Positions 17,717 to 26,298 of a stretch of DNA of 64,000 nt are shown here, one piece after another (position 1 is the first letter of the stretch; each line of letters starts with the position of its first letter). The translations under genes were made by a program, and so were the position numbers. The notes below the pieces were generated by a model, which worked only from the letters and a program-made list of their open reading frames with translations, ran no database searches and had not been told where the DNA came from. Source of the DNA: Spirosoma terrae (GTDB lineage: Bacteria; Bacteroidota; Bacteroidia; Cytophagales; Spirosomataceae); contig NZ_JAAFZH010000004.1 in NCBI RefSeq assembly GCF_010435915.1, forward strand, positions 310,001 through 374,000. The letters are read 5' to 3'.

Positions 17717-18745
17717 TTATCGAATAGGCGGACACTTAATCTTAGTCGGAATAATATAATGAATCTGGAAGCTTGTCAGTACGTATCCATCATTCAGGAA
17801 GCCTAAAATATTGCTTGCAGACCCTCGGGGTACCGCATTTGTTTGAAGAGCGTCGCTAATTTGCTGTTTTAACTCTGGACTCGTTGAAGGGTTATTGTAT
17901 AAATCGACAAGAACCTGATATCTCTCAACAGGGTTCTTATACCGCGAATCGTAATGCTGCGTCCGACGATCAGCCATTTTTGTAGCTAACCCTTGCAACA
18001 CTGACGGATCGGCATAAGGCCCACCCACATCGTCCAAGTAATCCGTAAAGGTGTAGCGATAGCCTAGTTCAAAACCAAGGTTAAAGTTTTCGTTCAATCG
18101 GTACCGCAAACCAATTCCTACAGGAATAGCTACTGTAACCAGCGAATAGGGCTTATCGTAACCGGGCTGCCCTTGTCCTTCGGTATGCAGCGGTTGCAGT
18201 TTAACCCATTTTTGTGCTTCGTAAGGAGCAGCTTCTTCAGCTACCGGTGTACGCGCTTCAGGACTATGAGCTAACAAAGCGACCCCACCAAAAAGATAGG
18301 GTGTTAACTTTGCCCGAACATTAGAATTTCGACCATCGGCGACAAAGTTGTAGATTCCCGAGACAGCGAACTCTTTCAAATCATTGCGAAAGTGTAGGTT
18401 ACGGGCATATTGTACGAGGTTCTTTTCAATATTATTTTTATTGAATGTATAATCGTCTCCTGCTATACGAGCCCAGGTAAACATGGCACGAGCCGCAAAA
18501 TGGGGGGTAAACTGGCGCGTATAACCCAGTCCTAGATTCCAACGCGGCATGATGTACGTAGCGCGGATAAACTGGCGATAACCCGCCAGATCGCCGTAGT
18601 AATGTGATGAACCTACTCCAAAACTCACCGACGAATAAGGAACAAAATTTGTGTTAGGCCTCCGCTGGGCCTTACTGTCTGACGTATTACTGAGCAGAGA
18701 AATCCCTGTCAGAATACTAGCTGCCAGATAATGGTATCGCTTCAT
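17717..18745 (-). CDS. DUF6089 family outer membrane protein
   Basis: 342-residue outer membrane protein with a signal peptide (ends SDSKAQ) and the DUF6089 core (SVSFGVGSSHYYGDLAGYRQFI, GYTRQFTPHFAARAMFTWARIAGDD, LGYRYTFTDYLDDVGGPYADPS). It contains an extra segment of about 60 polar residues (roughly 245-310) absent from the shorter paralogue downstream. In many Bacteroidota a DUF6089 gene follows CBS and nadK genes and precedes uppS and bamA. Here the nadK and CBS part of that order is kept, but the bamA part is replaced by a second DUF6089 gene. Confidence 0.85.
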   Translation of the reverse strand: MKRYHYLAASILTGISLLSNTSDSKAQRRPNTNFVPYSSVSFGVGSSHYYGDLAGYRQFIRATYIMPRWNLGLGYTRQFTPHFAARAMFTWARIAGDDYTFNKNNIEKNLVQYARNLHFRNDLKEFAVSGIYNFVADGRNSNVRAKLTPYLFGGVALLAHSPEARTPVAEEAAPYEAQKWVKLQPLHTEGQGQPGYDKPYSLVTVAIPVGIGLRYRLNENFNLGFELGYRYTFTDYLDDVGGPYADPSVLQGLATKMADRRTQHYDSRYKNPVERYQVLVDLYNNPSTSPELKQQISDALQTNAVPRGSASNILGFLNDGYVLTSFQIHYIIPTKIKCPPIR

Positions 18746-18927
18746 GTGGTTAGGTTTCGTGAATCAACCTGGTTTCCCGTTAAGTCAACCAATTCCGAAA
18801 CGGCTATGGAGCCGGTTTTATTGGAAAACCTGGTCGAAAAATATATTATGGATCAGCAAAGAGAGTGCCAGGATATGGCCCTACTACTTCAGGATGGCTG
18901 TTTGGACGCGACAGCTCTTGTCAACAC

Positions 18928-19803
18928 TTAGTTTCTGATATCCCAGCCCCAGTTCAGTTTACTACGTAGTGTATTCAAAAAATTATCGTCGTTGAGTTTC
19001 ACCAGACGAGCTTTAAAGGCCTCTTTCTGAACACTTATCCGCGCCGATACGTCAACGGTGACGGAGCGGGAATCGAGTGCAGCCAGAAAATTTCCGCTTC
19101 GACTTTCAACCTCAAATGCCAGCTGGCAGGTATCCATCACAATCATGGGCCGTACGTTAAGATTATGTGGACTGATGGGCGTGATAATAAAATTATTGGT
19201 TTGGGGTAACAATACCGGCCCACCACAACTCAACGAATAACCCGTAGAACCCGAAGGTGTAGACACGATGATTCCGTCCGCCCAATATGAGTTCAAAAAT
19301 TCGCCGTCGAGATACGTATGTACCGTAATCATTGAGGAGGTCTGCGTCCGGGTAATCGTAAAATCGTTCAGACCAAATGGCAGGTTTCCAAATATGTCCG
19401 GGTTCGACCGAACCCCTACTAATGCACGCTCATCGATGCTATACTGCTCGTTGAACAAGGCATCAATCATGAGACGGATGGAAGGCGGAGCAACTGTGGC
19501 CAGAAAGCCCAGACGACCAATATTTACGCCTACTATCGGAATTTGCTGAGGGCCAACGTGAGTCACAGCGTCCAAAAGCGTTCCGTCACCGCCCAGGCTA
19601 AAGATAAAATCGACGTCGGCAATGCCCTCTTCGGTCTTGTACGTAGCGTTGCTGTTATGTGCAACGACTGCATTATCCAGAAATTCGCGGTAAACTTCGG
19701 AGAGTACAACTTCGACCTGGCGCTTGGCCAGCTCGTCGAACATAGATTGAATATATGGCCGGGCTTTCTCGGGAAAGTTGCGCCCGTGAATGGCGATTTT
19801 CAT
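18928..19803 (-). CDS. nadK: NAD kinase
   Basis: 291-residue cytoplasmic enzyme that phosphorylates NAD to NADP with ATP or polyphosphate. The diagnostic GGDGT motif is present (FSLGGDGTLLDAV, about residues 70-82), followed by GVNIGRLGFLA and, in the C-terminal domain, the conserved substrate-binding loop TPSGSTGYSLSCGGPVL. Length is normal. The ATG at 19803 is chosen over an upstream TTG. It lies between the CBS-domain gene and the DUF6089 genes, a gene order shared across Bacteroidota. Confidence 0.95.
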   Translation of the reverse strand: MKIAIHGRNFPEKARPYIQSMFDELAKRQVEVVLSEVYREFLDNAVVAHNSNATYKTEEGIADVDFIFSLGGDGTLLDAVTHVGPQQIPIVGVNIGRLGFLATVAPPSIRLMIDALFNEQYSIDERALVGVRSNPDIFGNLPFGLNDFTITRTQTSSMITVHTYLDGEFLNSYWADGIIVSTPSGSTGYSLSCGGPVLLPQTNNFIITPISPHNLNVRPMIVMDTCQLAFEVESRSGNFLAALDSRSVTVDVSARISVQKEAFKARLVKLNDDNFLNTLRSKLNWGWDIRN

Positions 19804-19888
19804 GAACAAAGGTTTTCACCGACTAGTCGGCGCAGTTCTCAATTTTTAGCAAAAAACTGCTTTATCTCTGAAAACTGAAACGTTGAAA

Positions 19889-20557
19889 CTAGGTATTGAG
19901 GTAGCGGAGCAACGAATCGAGACGCTCCTGATCGATACTCTCGACCGGGGCATTAGCAAAGGCTGCTTCGATTTGATAGCCGAAGCGTTCAAATGTAGAA
20001 ATAACGGGTGTAATATCCCGACGGTTAAGTTTTAGCGTCAATCGTGAACGATCGGGCATTCCGTAGGCTGCACTGGAGAAATAACTACTGATGATTTTAA
20101 CGTTATTCGATTCAACCAGGCGGCTGATTTCTGTCATCGAGTAATCGCGTTCATTCAGGCTCAAGATCAGAATGGCACCTGCTTCCTGAACGCCTAGTTC
20201 CTGAGCAAACTGCTTCAGCAGTTCGTTCGCTGAAATGGTTCCTGAAAATTCACGTCCTTCGTTTAATACCGCCACAACCTCCATACGATGCTGAATGATC
20301 AGCGCCATAATTTCATACAGATGCTGGTCGTCATATACGTAGGTCTGTTCAAATAAACGCATTACAGTGCTTACGGATTGGTCTATATCAGCAACATCCA
20401 TCAGCAGCTCTTCACTAACCACACCCCGGTATTCCCCCTGGTCGGTCAGCACAAGTTGACCGATGCGATGTTCCTGCATCCAATCCAACGCCTGCCCGAC
20501 AGAATCGCTCGGTTTCAGGGCTGGAAGCATCGGATCTATGAGTTCGGCAGCCAGCAT
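19889..20557 (-). CDS. CBS domain pair protein
   Basis: 222-residue cytoplasmic protein. Residues about 1-125 form two CBS repeats (ELIDPMLPALKPSDSVGQALDWMQEHRIGQLVLTD..., and VMRLFEQTYVYDDQHLYEIMALIIQHRMEVVAVLN), which usually bind adenine nucleotides. Residues 135-215 look like an ACT-type or similar alpha/beta regulatory domain (GAILILSLNERDYSMTEISRLVESNNVKIISSYF). There is no catalytic domain, so it is likely a nucleotide-sensing regulator. It is conserved next to nadK in this phylum, which suggests a link to the energy or NAD state. Confidence 0.82.
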   Translation of the reverse strand: MLAAELIDPMLPALKPSDSVGQALDWMQEHRIGQLVLTDQGEYRGVVSEELLMDVADIDQSVSTVMRLFEQTYVYDDQHLYEIMALIIQHRMEVVAVLNEGREFSGTISANELLKQFAQELGVQEAGAILILSLNERDYSMTEISRLVESNNVKIISSYFSSAAYGMPDRSRLTLKLNRRDITPVISTFERFGYQIEAAFANAPVESIDQERLDSLLRYLNT

Positions 20558-20695
20558 ACGAATTGATATTTAAGAGAAACTGTATGGCAGAAAACTACAG
20601 AAAATCTACCATAGTTTCCAAAAATTAGCGAAAAACAGTTTTCATTATTTAGTAGACACCTGTTTATCAGTAGAGTACAATTCATTACGATCCGT

Positions 20696-20716
20696 AAAAG
20701 CAGTAAAAATGCTTTT
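20696..20716 (-). terminator. short hairpin terminator candidate
   Basis: AAAAGCA-N7-TGCTTTT, a perfect 7-bp stem about 50 bases after the stop of the alpha/beta hydrolase gene on the minus strand, inside a 200-base AT-rich spacer that otherwise shows nothing. Confidence 0.45.
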
Positions 20717-20762
20717 AAAAGAATACAAATAACTCTTGATAAACTCCTAACAGCTGCTTTTA

Positions 20763-21554
20763 CTACAGGCTTTCGACAGATAAAGACTCGTCAACAACGG
20801 GATATCGGGTCAGCCAGTCATTGAGCAATTCATTGAAGCGGCCCGGATGTTCCATCATCGGAGCATGGCAACATTTATCAATAAAATGCAACTCAGAATG
20901 AGCAATAAGCCGATTAAATTCATACCCTACTTCGGCGGGCGTAATGGTATCATTAAGTCCCCACACCAGTAGCGTTGGTACGTTGATTTTATACAAATCT
21001 TTAGCGACGTTGTTGCGTTGCGCCGACTTGGCAATACCCACAATACTCATGCATTTCGGAATACTGCTCGTGATCTCAAACACCTCATCAATCAATTCCT
21101 TCGAAGCAACTTTAGGATCGTAGAACGTGTAAGCAACCCGCTCAGCAATATAATCATAACTGCCTCGCTTCGGGAAGGACCCACCCATGCCGTTTTCAAA
21201 CAGACCCGAACTGCCCGTCAGCACCAATCGCTGAACTTGGTCGGGGTGTTTAAAGGTATATAACAAGGCAAGATGACCACCCAATGAGTTGCCCAGCAAT
21301 GTCAGATCCGTCAATTGCTTTTGCTGAACGAATTTTTCAATAAAAGCAACAAGACCTTCCAGGCTAGCTTCACGAATCGGCATTTCGTAAATCGGCATCA
21401 TCGGAATAACCACTCGATATCGACCAGAAAATTCGTTAATAACACCGTCCCAGTTGCTAAGTGCGCCAAACAAGCCATGTAGCAACAACAACACGTCTCC
21501 TTGTCCCTCATCTACGTAGCGAAACCCTGCTTCTTCTCGAATCTGATAGCCCAT
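20763..21554 (-). CDS. alpha/beta fold hydrolase
   Basis: 263-residue cytoplasmic hydrolase. The oxyanion motif HGLFG is at about residues 26-30, the nucleophile elbow GNSLGG near 93 (Ser), the acid in GLNDTITP near 209 and the base in CCHAPM near 235, so the catalytic triad is complete. Resembles the family of small esterases and C-C hydrolases. It begins 12 bases after the PabA/TrpG-type gene ends, so the two are co-transcribed. Orthologues sit in the same CBS and nadK neighbourhood in related genomes, from memory. Substrate unknown. Confidence 0.85.
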   Translation of the reverse strand: MGYQIREEAGFRYVDEGQGDVLLLLHGLFGALSNWDGVINEFSGRYRVVIPMMPIYEMPIREASLEGLVAFIEKFVQQKQLTDLTLLGNSLGGHLALLYTFKHPDQVQRLVLTGSSGLFENGMGGSFPKRGSYDYIAERVAYTFYDPKVASKELIDEVFEITSSIPKCMSIVGIAKSAQRNNVAKDLYKINVPTLLVWGLNDTITPAEVGYEFNRLIAHSELHFIDKCCHAPMMEHPGRFNELLNDWLTRYPVVDESLSVESL

Positions 21555-21566
21555 ACGATGCTGTAA

Positions 21567-22181
21567 TTAGTGCAGTGCCTCAAACATAATTGAGTTTTCC
21601 TGCTGAACTCTACTAAATTTTAAAAAATTAATCCAATTTACTAAAAGTTGTACTCCGAATTCTGTTAAAGCGGCCTCCGGATGGAATTGAACACCCTTTG
21701 TAGGCAATGTCTGGTGACGTAGCGCCATAATTTCCTGCTCATCGGTAACAGCCGTTGCAACCAACGAATCGGGCAGGCTCCGCAGCACTAGCGAGTGATA
21801 CCGCGTTACGTTGAACCGATCGGGCATTCCCTGAAACAATACCTCATCAGTTGCTGCCTGAATGGACGATACTTTACCGTGCATCGGCCGATTCGCTGCT
21901 GCTAACGTAGCCCCGAAGTATTCGCCAATAGCCTGATGGCCAAGACAAACACCGAGCATTGGTAGCCGACGATGATAAAAATCGATTACCTCCATCAGCC
22001 GACCTGCCTCCGCTGGCCGGCCTGGTCCTGGCGACAACACAACCCCATCGACCGGTAAACTGGTTAATCGACGTATCGACTCATTATTTCGCACCACATA
22101 GCAGTTTCCACCCGCCTGGTGTAAATAATCAACCAGTGTGTAGGTAAATGAGTCAAAATTATCGACCACCAACAGATTCAT
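21567..22181 (-). CDS. pabA: aminodeoxychorismate/anthranilate synthase glutamine amidotransferase subunit
   Basis: 204-residue class I glutamine amidotransferase that supplies ammonia to chorismate for folate (PabA) or tryptophan (TrpG). It starts with LLVVDNFDSFTYTLVDYL and has the oxyanion motif SPGPGRP, the nucleophile loop GVCLGHQ (Cys), and the His-Glu pair in GVQFHPEA. Length fits a stand-alone subunit. No chorismate-binding partner (pabB/trpE) is nearby, so the pathway is not fixed by context; the subunit may serve both. The ATG at 22181 replaces an upstream TTG. A -7 box lies 26 bases upstream. Confidence 0.88.
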   Translation of the reverse strand: MNLLVVDNFDSFTYTLVDYLHQAGGNCYVVRNNESIRRLTSLPVDGVVLSPGPGRPAEAGRLMEVIDFYHRRLPMLGVCLGHQAIGEYFGATLAAANRPMHGKVSSIQAATDEVLFQGMPDRFNVTRYHSLVLRSLPDSLVATAVTDEQEIMALRHQTLPTKGVQFHPEAALTEFGVQLLVNWINFLKFSRVQQENSIMFEALH

Positions 22182-22206
22182 ACAAGTATAACACAATCTG
22201 GCGCAA

Positions 22207-22214
22207 CAAAATTA
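22207..22214 (-). promoter_or_regulatory. Bacteroidota -7 promoter box
   Basis: TAATTTTG on the minus strand, 26 bases before the ATG of the amidotransferase gene. Confidence 0.45.
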
Positions 22215-22362
22215 ACAACTCCTAAAAAAAAGCATCAAACCAGTTTCACTATACATTGATTATCAGAATATTATTTTTTTATTATCCTTAAAAAATCCAA
22301 TACATATAAAAAAAATACCAGACATTTTATTGGATTTTCGAATGAACAATCGGCCGAACGGC

Positions 22363-22370
22363 TAATTTTG
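22363..22370 (+). promoter_or_regulatory. Bacteroidota -7 promoter box
   Basis: TAATTTTG, 31 bases before the ATG at 22402. With the box at 22207-22214 it makes a divergent promoter pair in an AT-rich spacer. Confidence 0.45.
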
Positions 22371-22401
22371 AGGTTTACTCAGTAAATTAAGTTCTTTCGA
22401 T

Positions 22402-23712
22402 ATGTCTACAAATTTGCCTGTTCATACGAAAAATCATACTGATATAACCACAACAGAACCATCTGTGATTATTATAGGCGCCGGGATAGCCGGTCTGACC
22501 TGTGCTGTCTATCTCAAACAGGCTGGAATCAACGCCCTGATTCTCGAAGCAACGGACGGTATTGGCGGACGGGTCCGTACGGACCTTGTCGACGGATTCC
22601 GGCTCGATCGGGGCTTTCAAATTCTGCTCACGGCTTATCCCGAAGCACAACGTCTGCTTAATTATTCGGAACTTGATTTAAAACCGTTTCGATCAGGGGC
22701 GCTCATTCGCCATCAAAACGATTGGCTTACCCTTCTGAACCCTTTTCAGGAGCCCCTCTCCACCTTCCGTACCCTGGCCTCTTCGGTGGGAACGATCAGC
22801 GATAAAGTCCGAATTGTAGAATTGATACGTCGAACGCAAAGTTTATCGATGAGTGAGCTGTTCCAGCAAACGCCAACTACCACCCTTACTTTCCTTCGGG
22901 AAGCTGGCTTTTCTGACCAAATCATTGAACGCTTTTTCAGACCATTTTTTGGCGGTGTTTTCCTGGAAGATGCCCTCTTGACATCCAGTAATTTCTTTGA
23001 GTTTTGCTTTCGTCTTTTTTTTACGGGCGAGGCCGCCATTCCAGCAAAGGGCATTGGAGTAATAGCCGATCAGTTAGCCAGCCGACTGGCTACCAATCAA
23101 ATCCGGCTCAATGCTGCTGTTTCCCGTATTGACGGTTCTTCTGTGTATTTAACCAATGGCGAAACGTTGACGGCTCAAACCATTGTACTGGCAGTAGATG
23201 CTGCTCAGGCCGCTGTTCTGCTCGGCCGCCCGAGTATGCCGGCCAGCGCTTTTACGCATACAACCTGTACGTATTTTGCTACGTCCGACGCACTACCACC
23301 CATCGAGAAGCAAAAGTTATTGGTGTTAAACACCAATCGAAGTTCAGCCGTACATAACGTAGCAATCCTGAGCGATATTTCTCCGGACTATGCCCCACCA
23401 GGACAGACCTTAATTTCGGTAAGTACTCAGGGCTTGGAAAACGTGAACCTGGGAGCTCTGGAACAGAAAGTTCGGCAGGAACTAGGTGAATGGTTTGGTG
23501 ATTCGGTCAAGAACTGGCGCCACCTGCGAACCTATCACATTCCACAAGCCTTACCTTCCTATACTCCAGACCGGGCGGGGACGGATGCTATTCATGAACT
23601 ATTAAAACTATCCGATACGCTCTACCAGTGTGGCGATCAAACGGCTTACCCATCTCTGAATGCAGCCATGCAAACTGGCCGTATGGTAGCCGACATGATT
23701 CGTAAACAATAA
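22402..23712 (+). CDS. FAD-dependent amine-oxidase/desaturase-like oxidoreductase
   Basis: 436-residue flavoprotein of the amine oxidase / phytoene desaturase superfamily. The Rossmann motif is SVIIIGAGIAGLTCAVYLKQAG (about residues 21-42), followed by the conserved EATDGIGGRVRTDLVDGFRLDRGFQI, the second flavin signature of this superfamily. The C-terminal FAD-binding end is CGDQTAYPSLNAAMQTGRMVADMI. No signal peptide or membrane helix is evident. The substrate is unknown. It is followed after 48 bases by another FAD enzyme, perhaps in the same transcript. Confidence 0.82.
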   Translation: MSTNLPVHTKNHTDITTTEPSVIIIGAGIAGLTCAVYLKQAGINALILEATDGIGGRVRTDLVDGFRLDRGFQILLTAYPEAQRLLNYSELDLKPFRSGALIRHQNDWLTLLNPFQEPLSTFRTLASSVGTISDKVRIVELIRRTQSLSMSELFQQTPTTTLTFLREAGFSDQIIERFFRPFFGGVFLEDALLTSSNFFEFCFRLFFTGEAAIPAKGIGVIADQLASRLATNQIRLNAAVSRIDGSSVYLTNGETLTAQTIVLAVDAAQAAVLLGRPSMPASAFTHTTCTYFATSDALPPIEKQKLLVLNTNRSSAVHNVAILSDISPDYAPPGQTLISVSTQGLENVNLGALEQKVRQELGEWFGDSVKNWRHLRTYHIPQALPSYTPDRAGTDAIHELLKLSDTLYQCGDQTAYPSLNAAMQTGRMVADMIRKQ

Positions 23713-23760
23713 AATCAGGCAGTATTTTCTGCCATTTACTAGTAGCTATTGACATACTCT

Positions 23761-25254
23761 ATGCAAACAGCCGTTGATGTGGCTATCATTGGAGCCGGTT
23801 TTGCTGGCCTGGCCGCAGCCGTTCGACTGAAAAAACAAGGAACGAAATCGTTTGTCATTATTGAGCGGGCCAGCGAGGTAGGCGGAACCTGGCGAGAGAA
23901 CATCTATCCTGGTTGCGCCTGCGATATTCCGTCGCATCTCTACTCGTTTTCTTTTGCGCCAAACCCAGGCTGGTCTCGCACCTACGCGACTCAACCCGAA
24001 ATACTAGATTACCTCAAGCAGGTAGTCAGCCACTATGAGTTAGCGGCTTCGATTCGTTTCAATACCGAAATTCTCCGAACGGAGTTCTCAACAGCAACGG
24101 GTCGTTGGACACTCACCGACCGGGCTGGTCGGTCAACAACAGCACGAGTTGTTATTTTAGCCGTTGGCCCCCTTAATCGCCCGGCTATTCCCAAATTGTC
24201 AGGTCTGGATACGTTTGCGGGTAAAACATTTCACTCCGCCCAGTGGGATTCTTCGTACGATCTCACGCAAAAGCGCGTAGCTGTTATTGGCACAGGAGCC
24301 AGTGCGATTCAATTTATCCCGCAGATTGCGCCAATTGTCGATCAGCTTACTATTTTCCAGCGAACAGCACCTTACGTCATGTCGCGTGAAGATCGAGCCA
24401 TTTCAGCAACGGAACTGGCCCTTTTTCGGCATTTGCCGCTGGCGCAGAAAACGTATCGTTCCTGGATTTACTGGCGTAATGAACTGAACGGTCTATCTTT
24501 TCTTGGCAATGAGCTATTCAACCGAATTGGAAGAGAACGGGCAAAAAAACACCTCGAACAAGCCATTAAAGACCCTATTCTACGCCAGAAGGCAACACCC
24601 GATTACAAACTTGGCTGCAAAAGAGTACTTATTTCGGACGACTATTATTCTGCCCTGACCCGCTCAAACGTAGCGCTGGAAACTAATGGTATAGCCGAAA
24701 TAAAACCGCACAGTATTGTCGACAAAGCTGGTATCGAGCGGCCGGTCGATGCTATTATTTTTGGAACAGGCTTTATGGTTTCCGGCATGATTGGGCGCAT
24801 GCAGATTATTGGCCGGTACGGTCAAAATCTCTTCGACCAATGGATCAATCAGGGTGCCGAAGCCTATCATGGAACCACGATTTCAGGCTTCCCAAATCTG
24901 TTATTTTTGACAGGGCCAAACACAGGCATTGGCCATAATTCAATTATTCACATGATTGAATCACAGGTTAACTACGCAATCGACTACCTTCAGCAGCTCG
25001 ATAAAACAGGGAAAAACACGTTTCTGGATGTCAGGCCGGAGGCTCAGAAGCACTACAATGCGATCATCCAGCAGAAAACAGCTAAAACGGTATGGGCTTC
25101 GGGGTGTAGAAGCTGGTACCTTGATTCTAAAAACCAAAACCGTTCTATCTGGCCGGGTCTTACGCTCGACTATCGGAAGGCAACCCGCCGGGTTAACGTA
25201 ACCGATTACGACATTGTACCATGTCGGCAACCTTCGCCCTCTATGGCGTGTTAA
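23761..25254 (+). CDS. flavin monooxygenase of the Baeyer-Villiger type
   Basis: 497-residue FAD- and NADPH-dependent monooxygenase. The FAD motif GAGFAGLAAAV is near residue 11 and the second nucleotide motif GTGASAIQ near residue 178. Between them lies FAGKTFHSAQWD (about 154-165), which matches the Baeyer-Villiger fingerprint FxGxxxHxxxW[PD]. That predicts insertion of oxygen next to a ketone carbonyl, or N/S-oxidation by relatives. The ATG at 23761 is preferred over an upstream TTG. It is adjacent to another flavoenzyme upstream and an unrelated peptidase downstream. The physiological substrate is not indicated by context. Confidence 0.87.
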   Translation: MQTAVDVAIIGAGFAGLAAAVRLKKQGTKSFVIIERASEVGGTWRENIYPGCACDIPSHLYSFSFAPNPGWSRTYATQPEILDYLKQVVSHYELAASIRFNTEILRTEFSTATGRWTLTDRAGRSTTARVVILAVGPLNRPAIPKLSGLDTFAGKTFHSAQWDSSYDLTQKRVAVIGTGASAIQFIPQIAPIVDQLTIFQRTAPYVMSREDRAISATELALFRHLPLAQKTYRSWIYWRNELNGLSFLGNELFNRIGRERAKKHLEQAIKDPILRQKATPDYKLGCKRVLISDDYYSALTRSNVALETNGIAEIKPHSIVDKAGIERPVDAIIFGTGFMVSGMIGRMQIIGRYGQNLFDQWINQGAEAYHGTTISGFPNLLFLTGPNTGIGHNSIIHMIESQVNYAIDYLQQLDKTGKNTFLDVRPEAQKHYNAIIQQKTAKTVWASGCRSWYLDSKNQNRSIWPGLTLDYRKATRRVNVTDYDIVPCRQPSPSMAC

Positions 25255-25269
25255 CTGTGGAAAGTTTTA

Positions 25270-25326
25270 GGAAAACTCACGGCTTACTACGTATTTCGCT
25301 GAACCCTTACAAGCCATGAGTTTTCC
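25270..25326 (+). repeat. inverted repeat in the spacer before the peptidase gene
   Basis: A 16-bp inverted repeat with one mismatch (25270-25285 / 25311-25326, arm begins GGAAAACTCA) starts 15 bases after the monooxygenase stop and ends 9 bases before the next ATG. There is no T-tract, so it could be a weak terminator, a processing site or a structure that covers the peptidase start. Confidence 0.5.
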
Positions 25327-25335
25327 CCAGTATTC

Positions 25336-26169
25336 ATGCGGAAACGAGTCTTACTACGTTATGTTCTATCGCTACTAATTGCTCTTCCGATTGGCTTTTT
25401 GTTGTTATATCCCCAAGTAGTGCGTTGCATACGTATCGACCAATCGGACTCGTTCCGGTTGTTGGGCCATCGGTCAAGCGGAATCTACATTAGCCGTTTG
25501 GCCCGACCTAACCAGGAACGGCAACTACAGCAACACATACAGGCGGCCTACCATCGGATCAAAAAATTCTGGGGTAAAAAACAAGGAACAGCCATTTTAA
25601 TCTACTGCCCTACCCAGGATGAATACCAGCAGTATTGCGTGGGTGGCGAAGGCGCAGGCTGTAGCGTTGGAACGCCCTGGGGCGACTCCTATCTGGTTCT
25701 TGGCCCGGACGGAAACAACACCGACGTAATCGCGCATGAACTCTGTCACGATGAGTTATTCGCCCGGCTGGGCTGGTGGCAGGTGAAGCGTCAGATTCCT
25801 CAATGGTTTAACGAAGGGCTTGCCCTTATGGTTGATTACCGGTTTAGCAGCCCTTCGACCTGGGAGCACCCAGATACGACACAAACCGACAACAACCTGT
25901 TTCCCGAAGAGATGCCCTTATCGTTTCCGGCCAGACCCATGATCAAACTAACGGATCTGGAAACCACCCGCGATTTTTTTTCGGGCGACTATGCGCATGT
26001 CATGCTGGCGTATCAGACGGCCGCCCAGGAAGTAACCCGCTGGCTCAGCGTAGTTGGCCAACCAGGGGTTCCTGCCCTGGCAACAGTAATTGCCAATGGC
26101 GAACCGTTTGCTCATGCCTATCAACGGCTGGAACGTAGCAGCCGAAAAAAAACCCAGCAAATTCATTAG
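25336..26169 (+). CDS. membrane-anchored HExxH zinc peptidase (MA clan)
   Basis: 277-residue protein with an N-terminal membrane anchor (YVLSLLIALPIGFLLLYPQVV) and a metallopeptidase core. HELCHDE (about residues 136-142) gives the zinc ligands and catalytic Glu. WFNEGLALMV about 24 residues later supplies the third zinc ligand Glu in the gluzincin pattern. The protein is shorter than M1 or M61 peptidases and resembles the small peptidase-MA-like proteins. The catalytic domain should face the periplasm. Substrate unknown. It is followed by a dispersed palindromic repeat. Confidence 0.78.
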   Translation: MRKRVLLRYVLSLLIALPIGFLLLYPQVVRCIRIDQSDSFRLLGHRSSGIYISRLARPNQERQLQQHIQAAYHRIKKFWGKKQGTAILIYCPTQDEYQQYCVGGEGAGCSVGTPWGDSYLVLGPDGNNTDVIAHELCHDELFARLGWWQVKRQIPQWFNEGLALMVDYRFSSPSTWEHPDTTQTDNNLFPEEMPLSFPARPMIKLTDLETTRDFFSGDYAHVMLAYQTAAQEVTRWLSVVGQPGVPALATVIANGEPFAHAYQRLERSSRKKTQQIH

Positions 26170-26190
26170 ACGTATCGGTATGTAATGGGG

Positions 26191-26280
26191 TTGTCCCAGT
26201 CAGCATCTTGCTGTCTGGATTACACTAGCAACTAACAAGGCCGTTCACTTATATAGACAGCAAGATGCTGTCTGAGACAA
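26191..26280. repeat. palindromic repeat, AGCATCTTGCTGT family, copy 1
   Basis: Inverted repeat of 26 bp per arm (26191-26216 / 26255-26280), perfect over the inner 16 bp (CAGCATCTTGCTGTCT), with a 38-base loop. It lies between two convergent genes. The same core in the same arrangement occurs at 54817-54886, so this is a dispersed repeat and not just a terminator. Confidence 0.75.
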
Positions 26281-26298
26281 TATTTCTACTCAGTACAC

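Noticed and set aside
18746..18927. Possible small plus-strand genes between nadK and the DUF6089 gene
   Set aside because: Two overlapping short frames of about 65 codons show no leader, motif or promoter box; I regard the 182 bases as an untranslated spacer within the minus-strand cluster.
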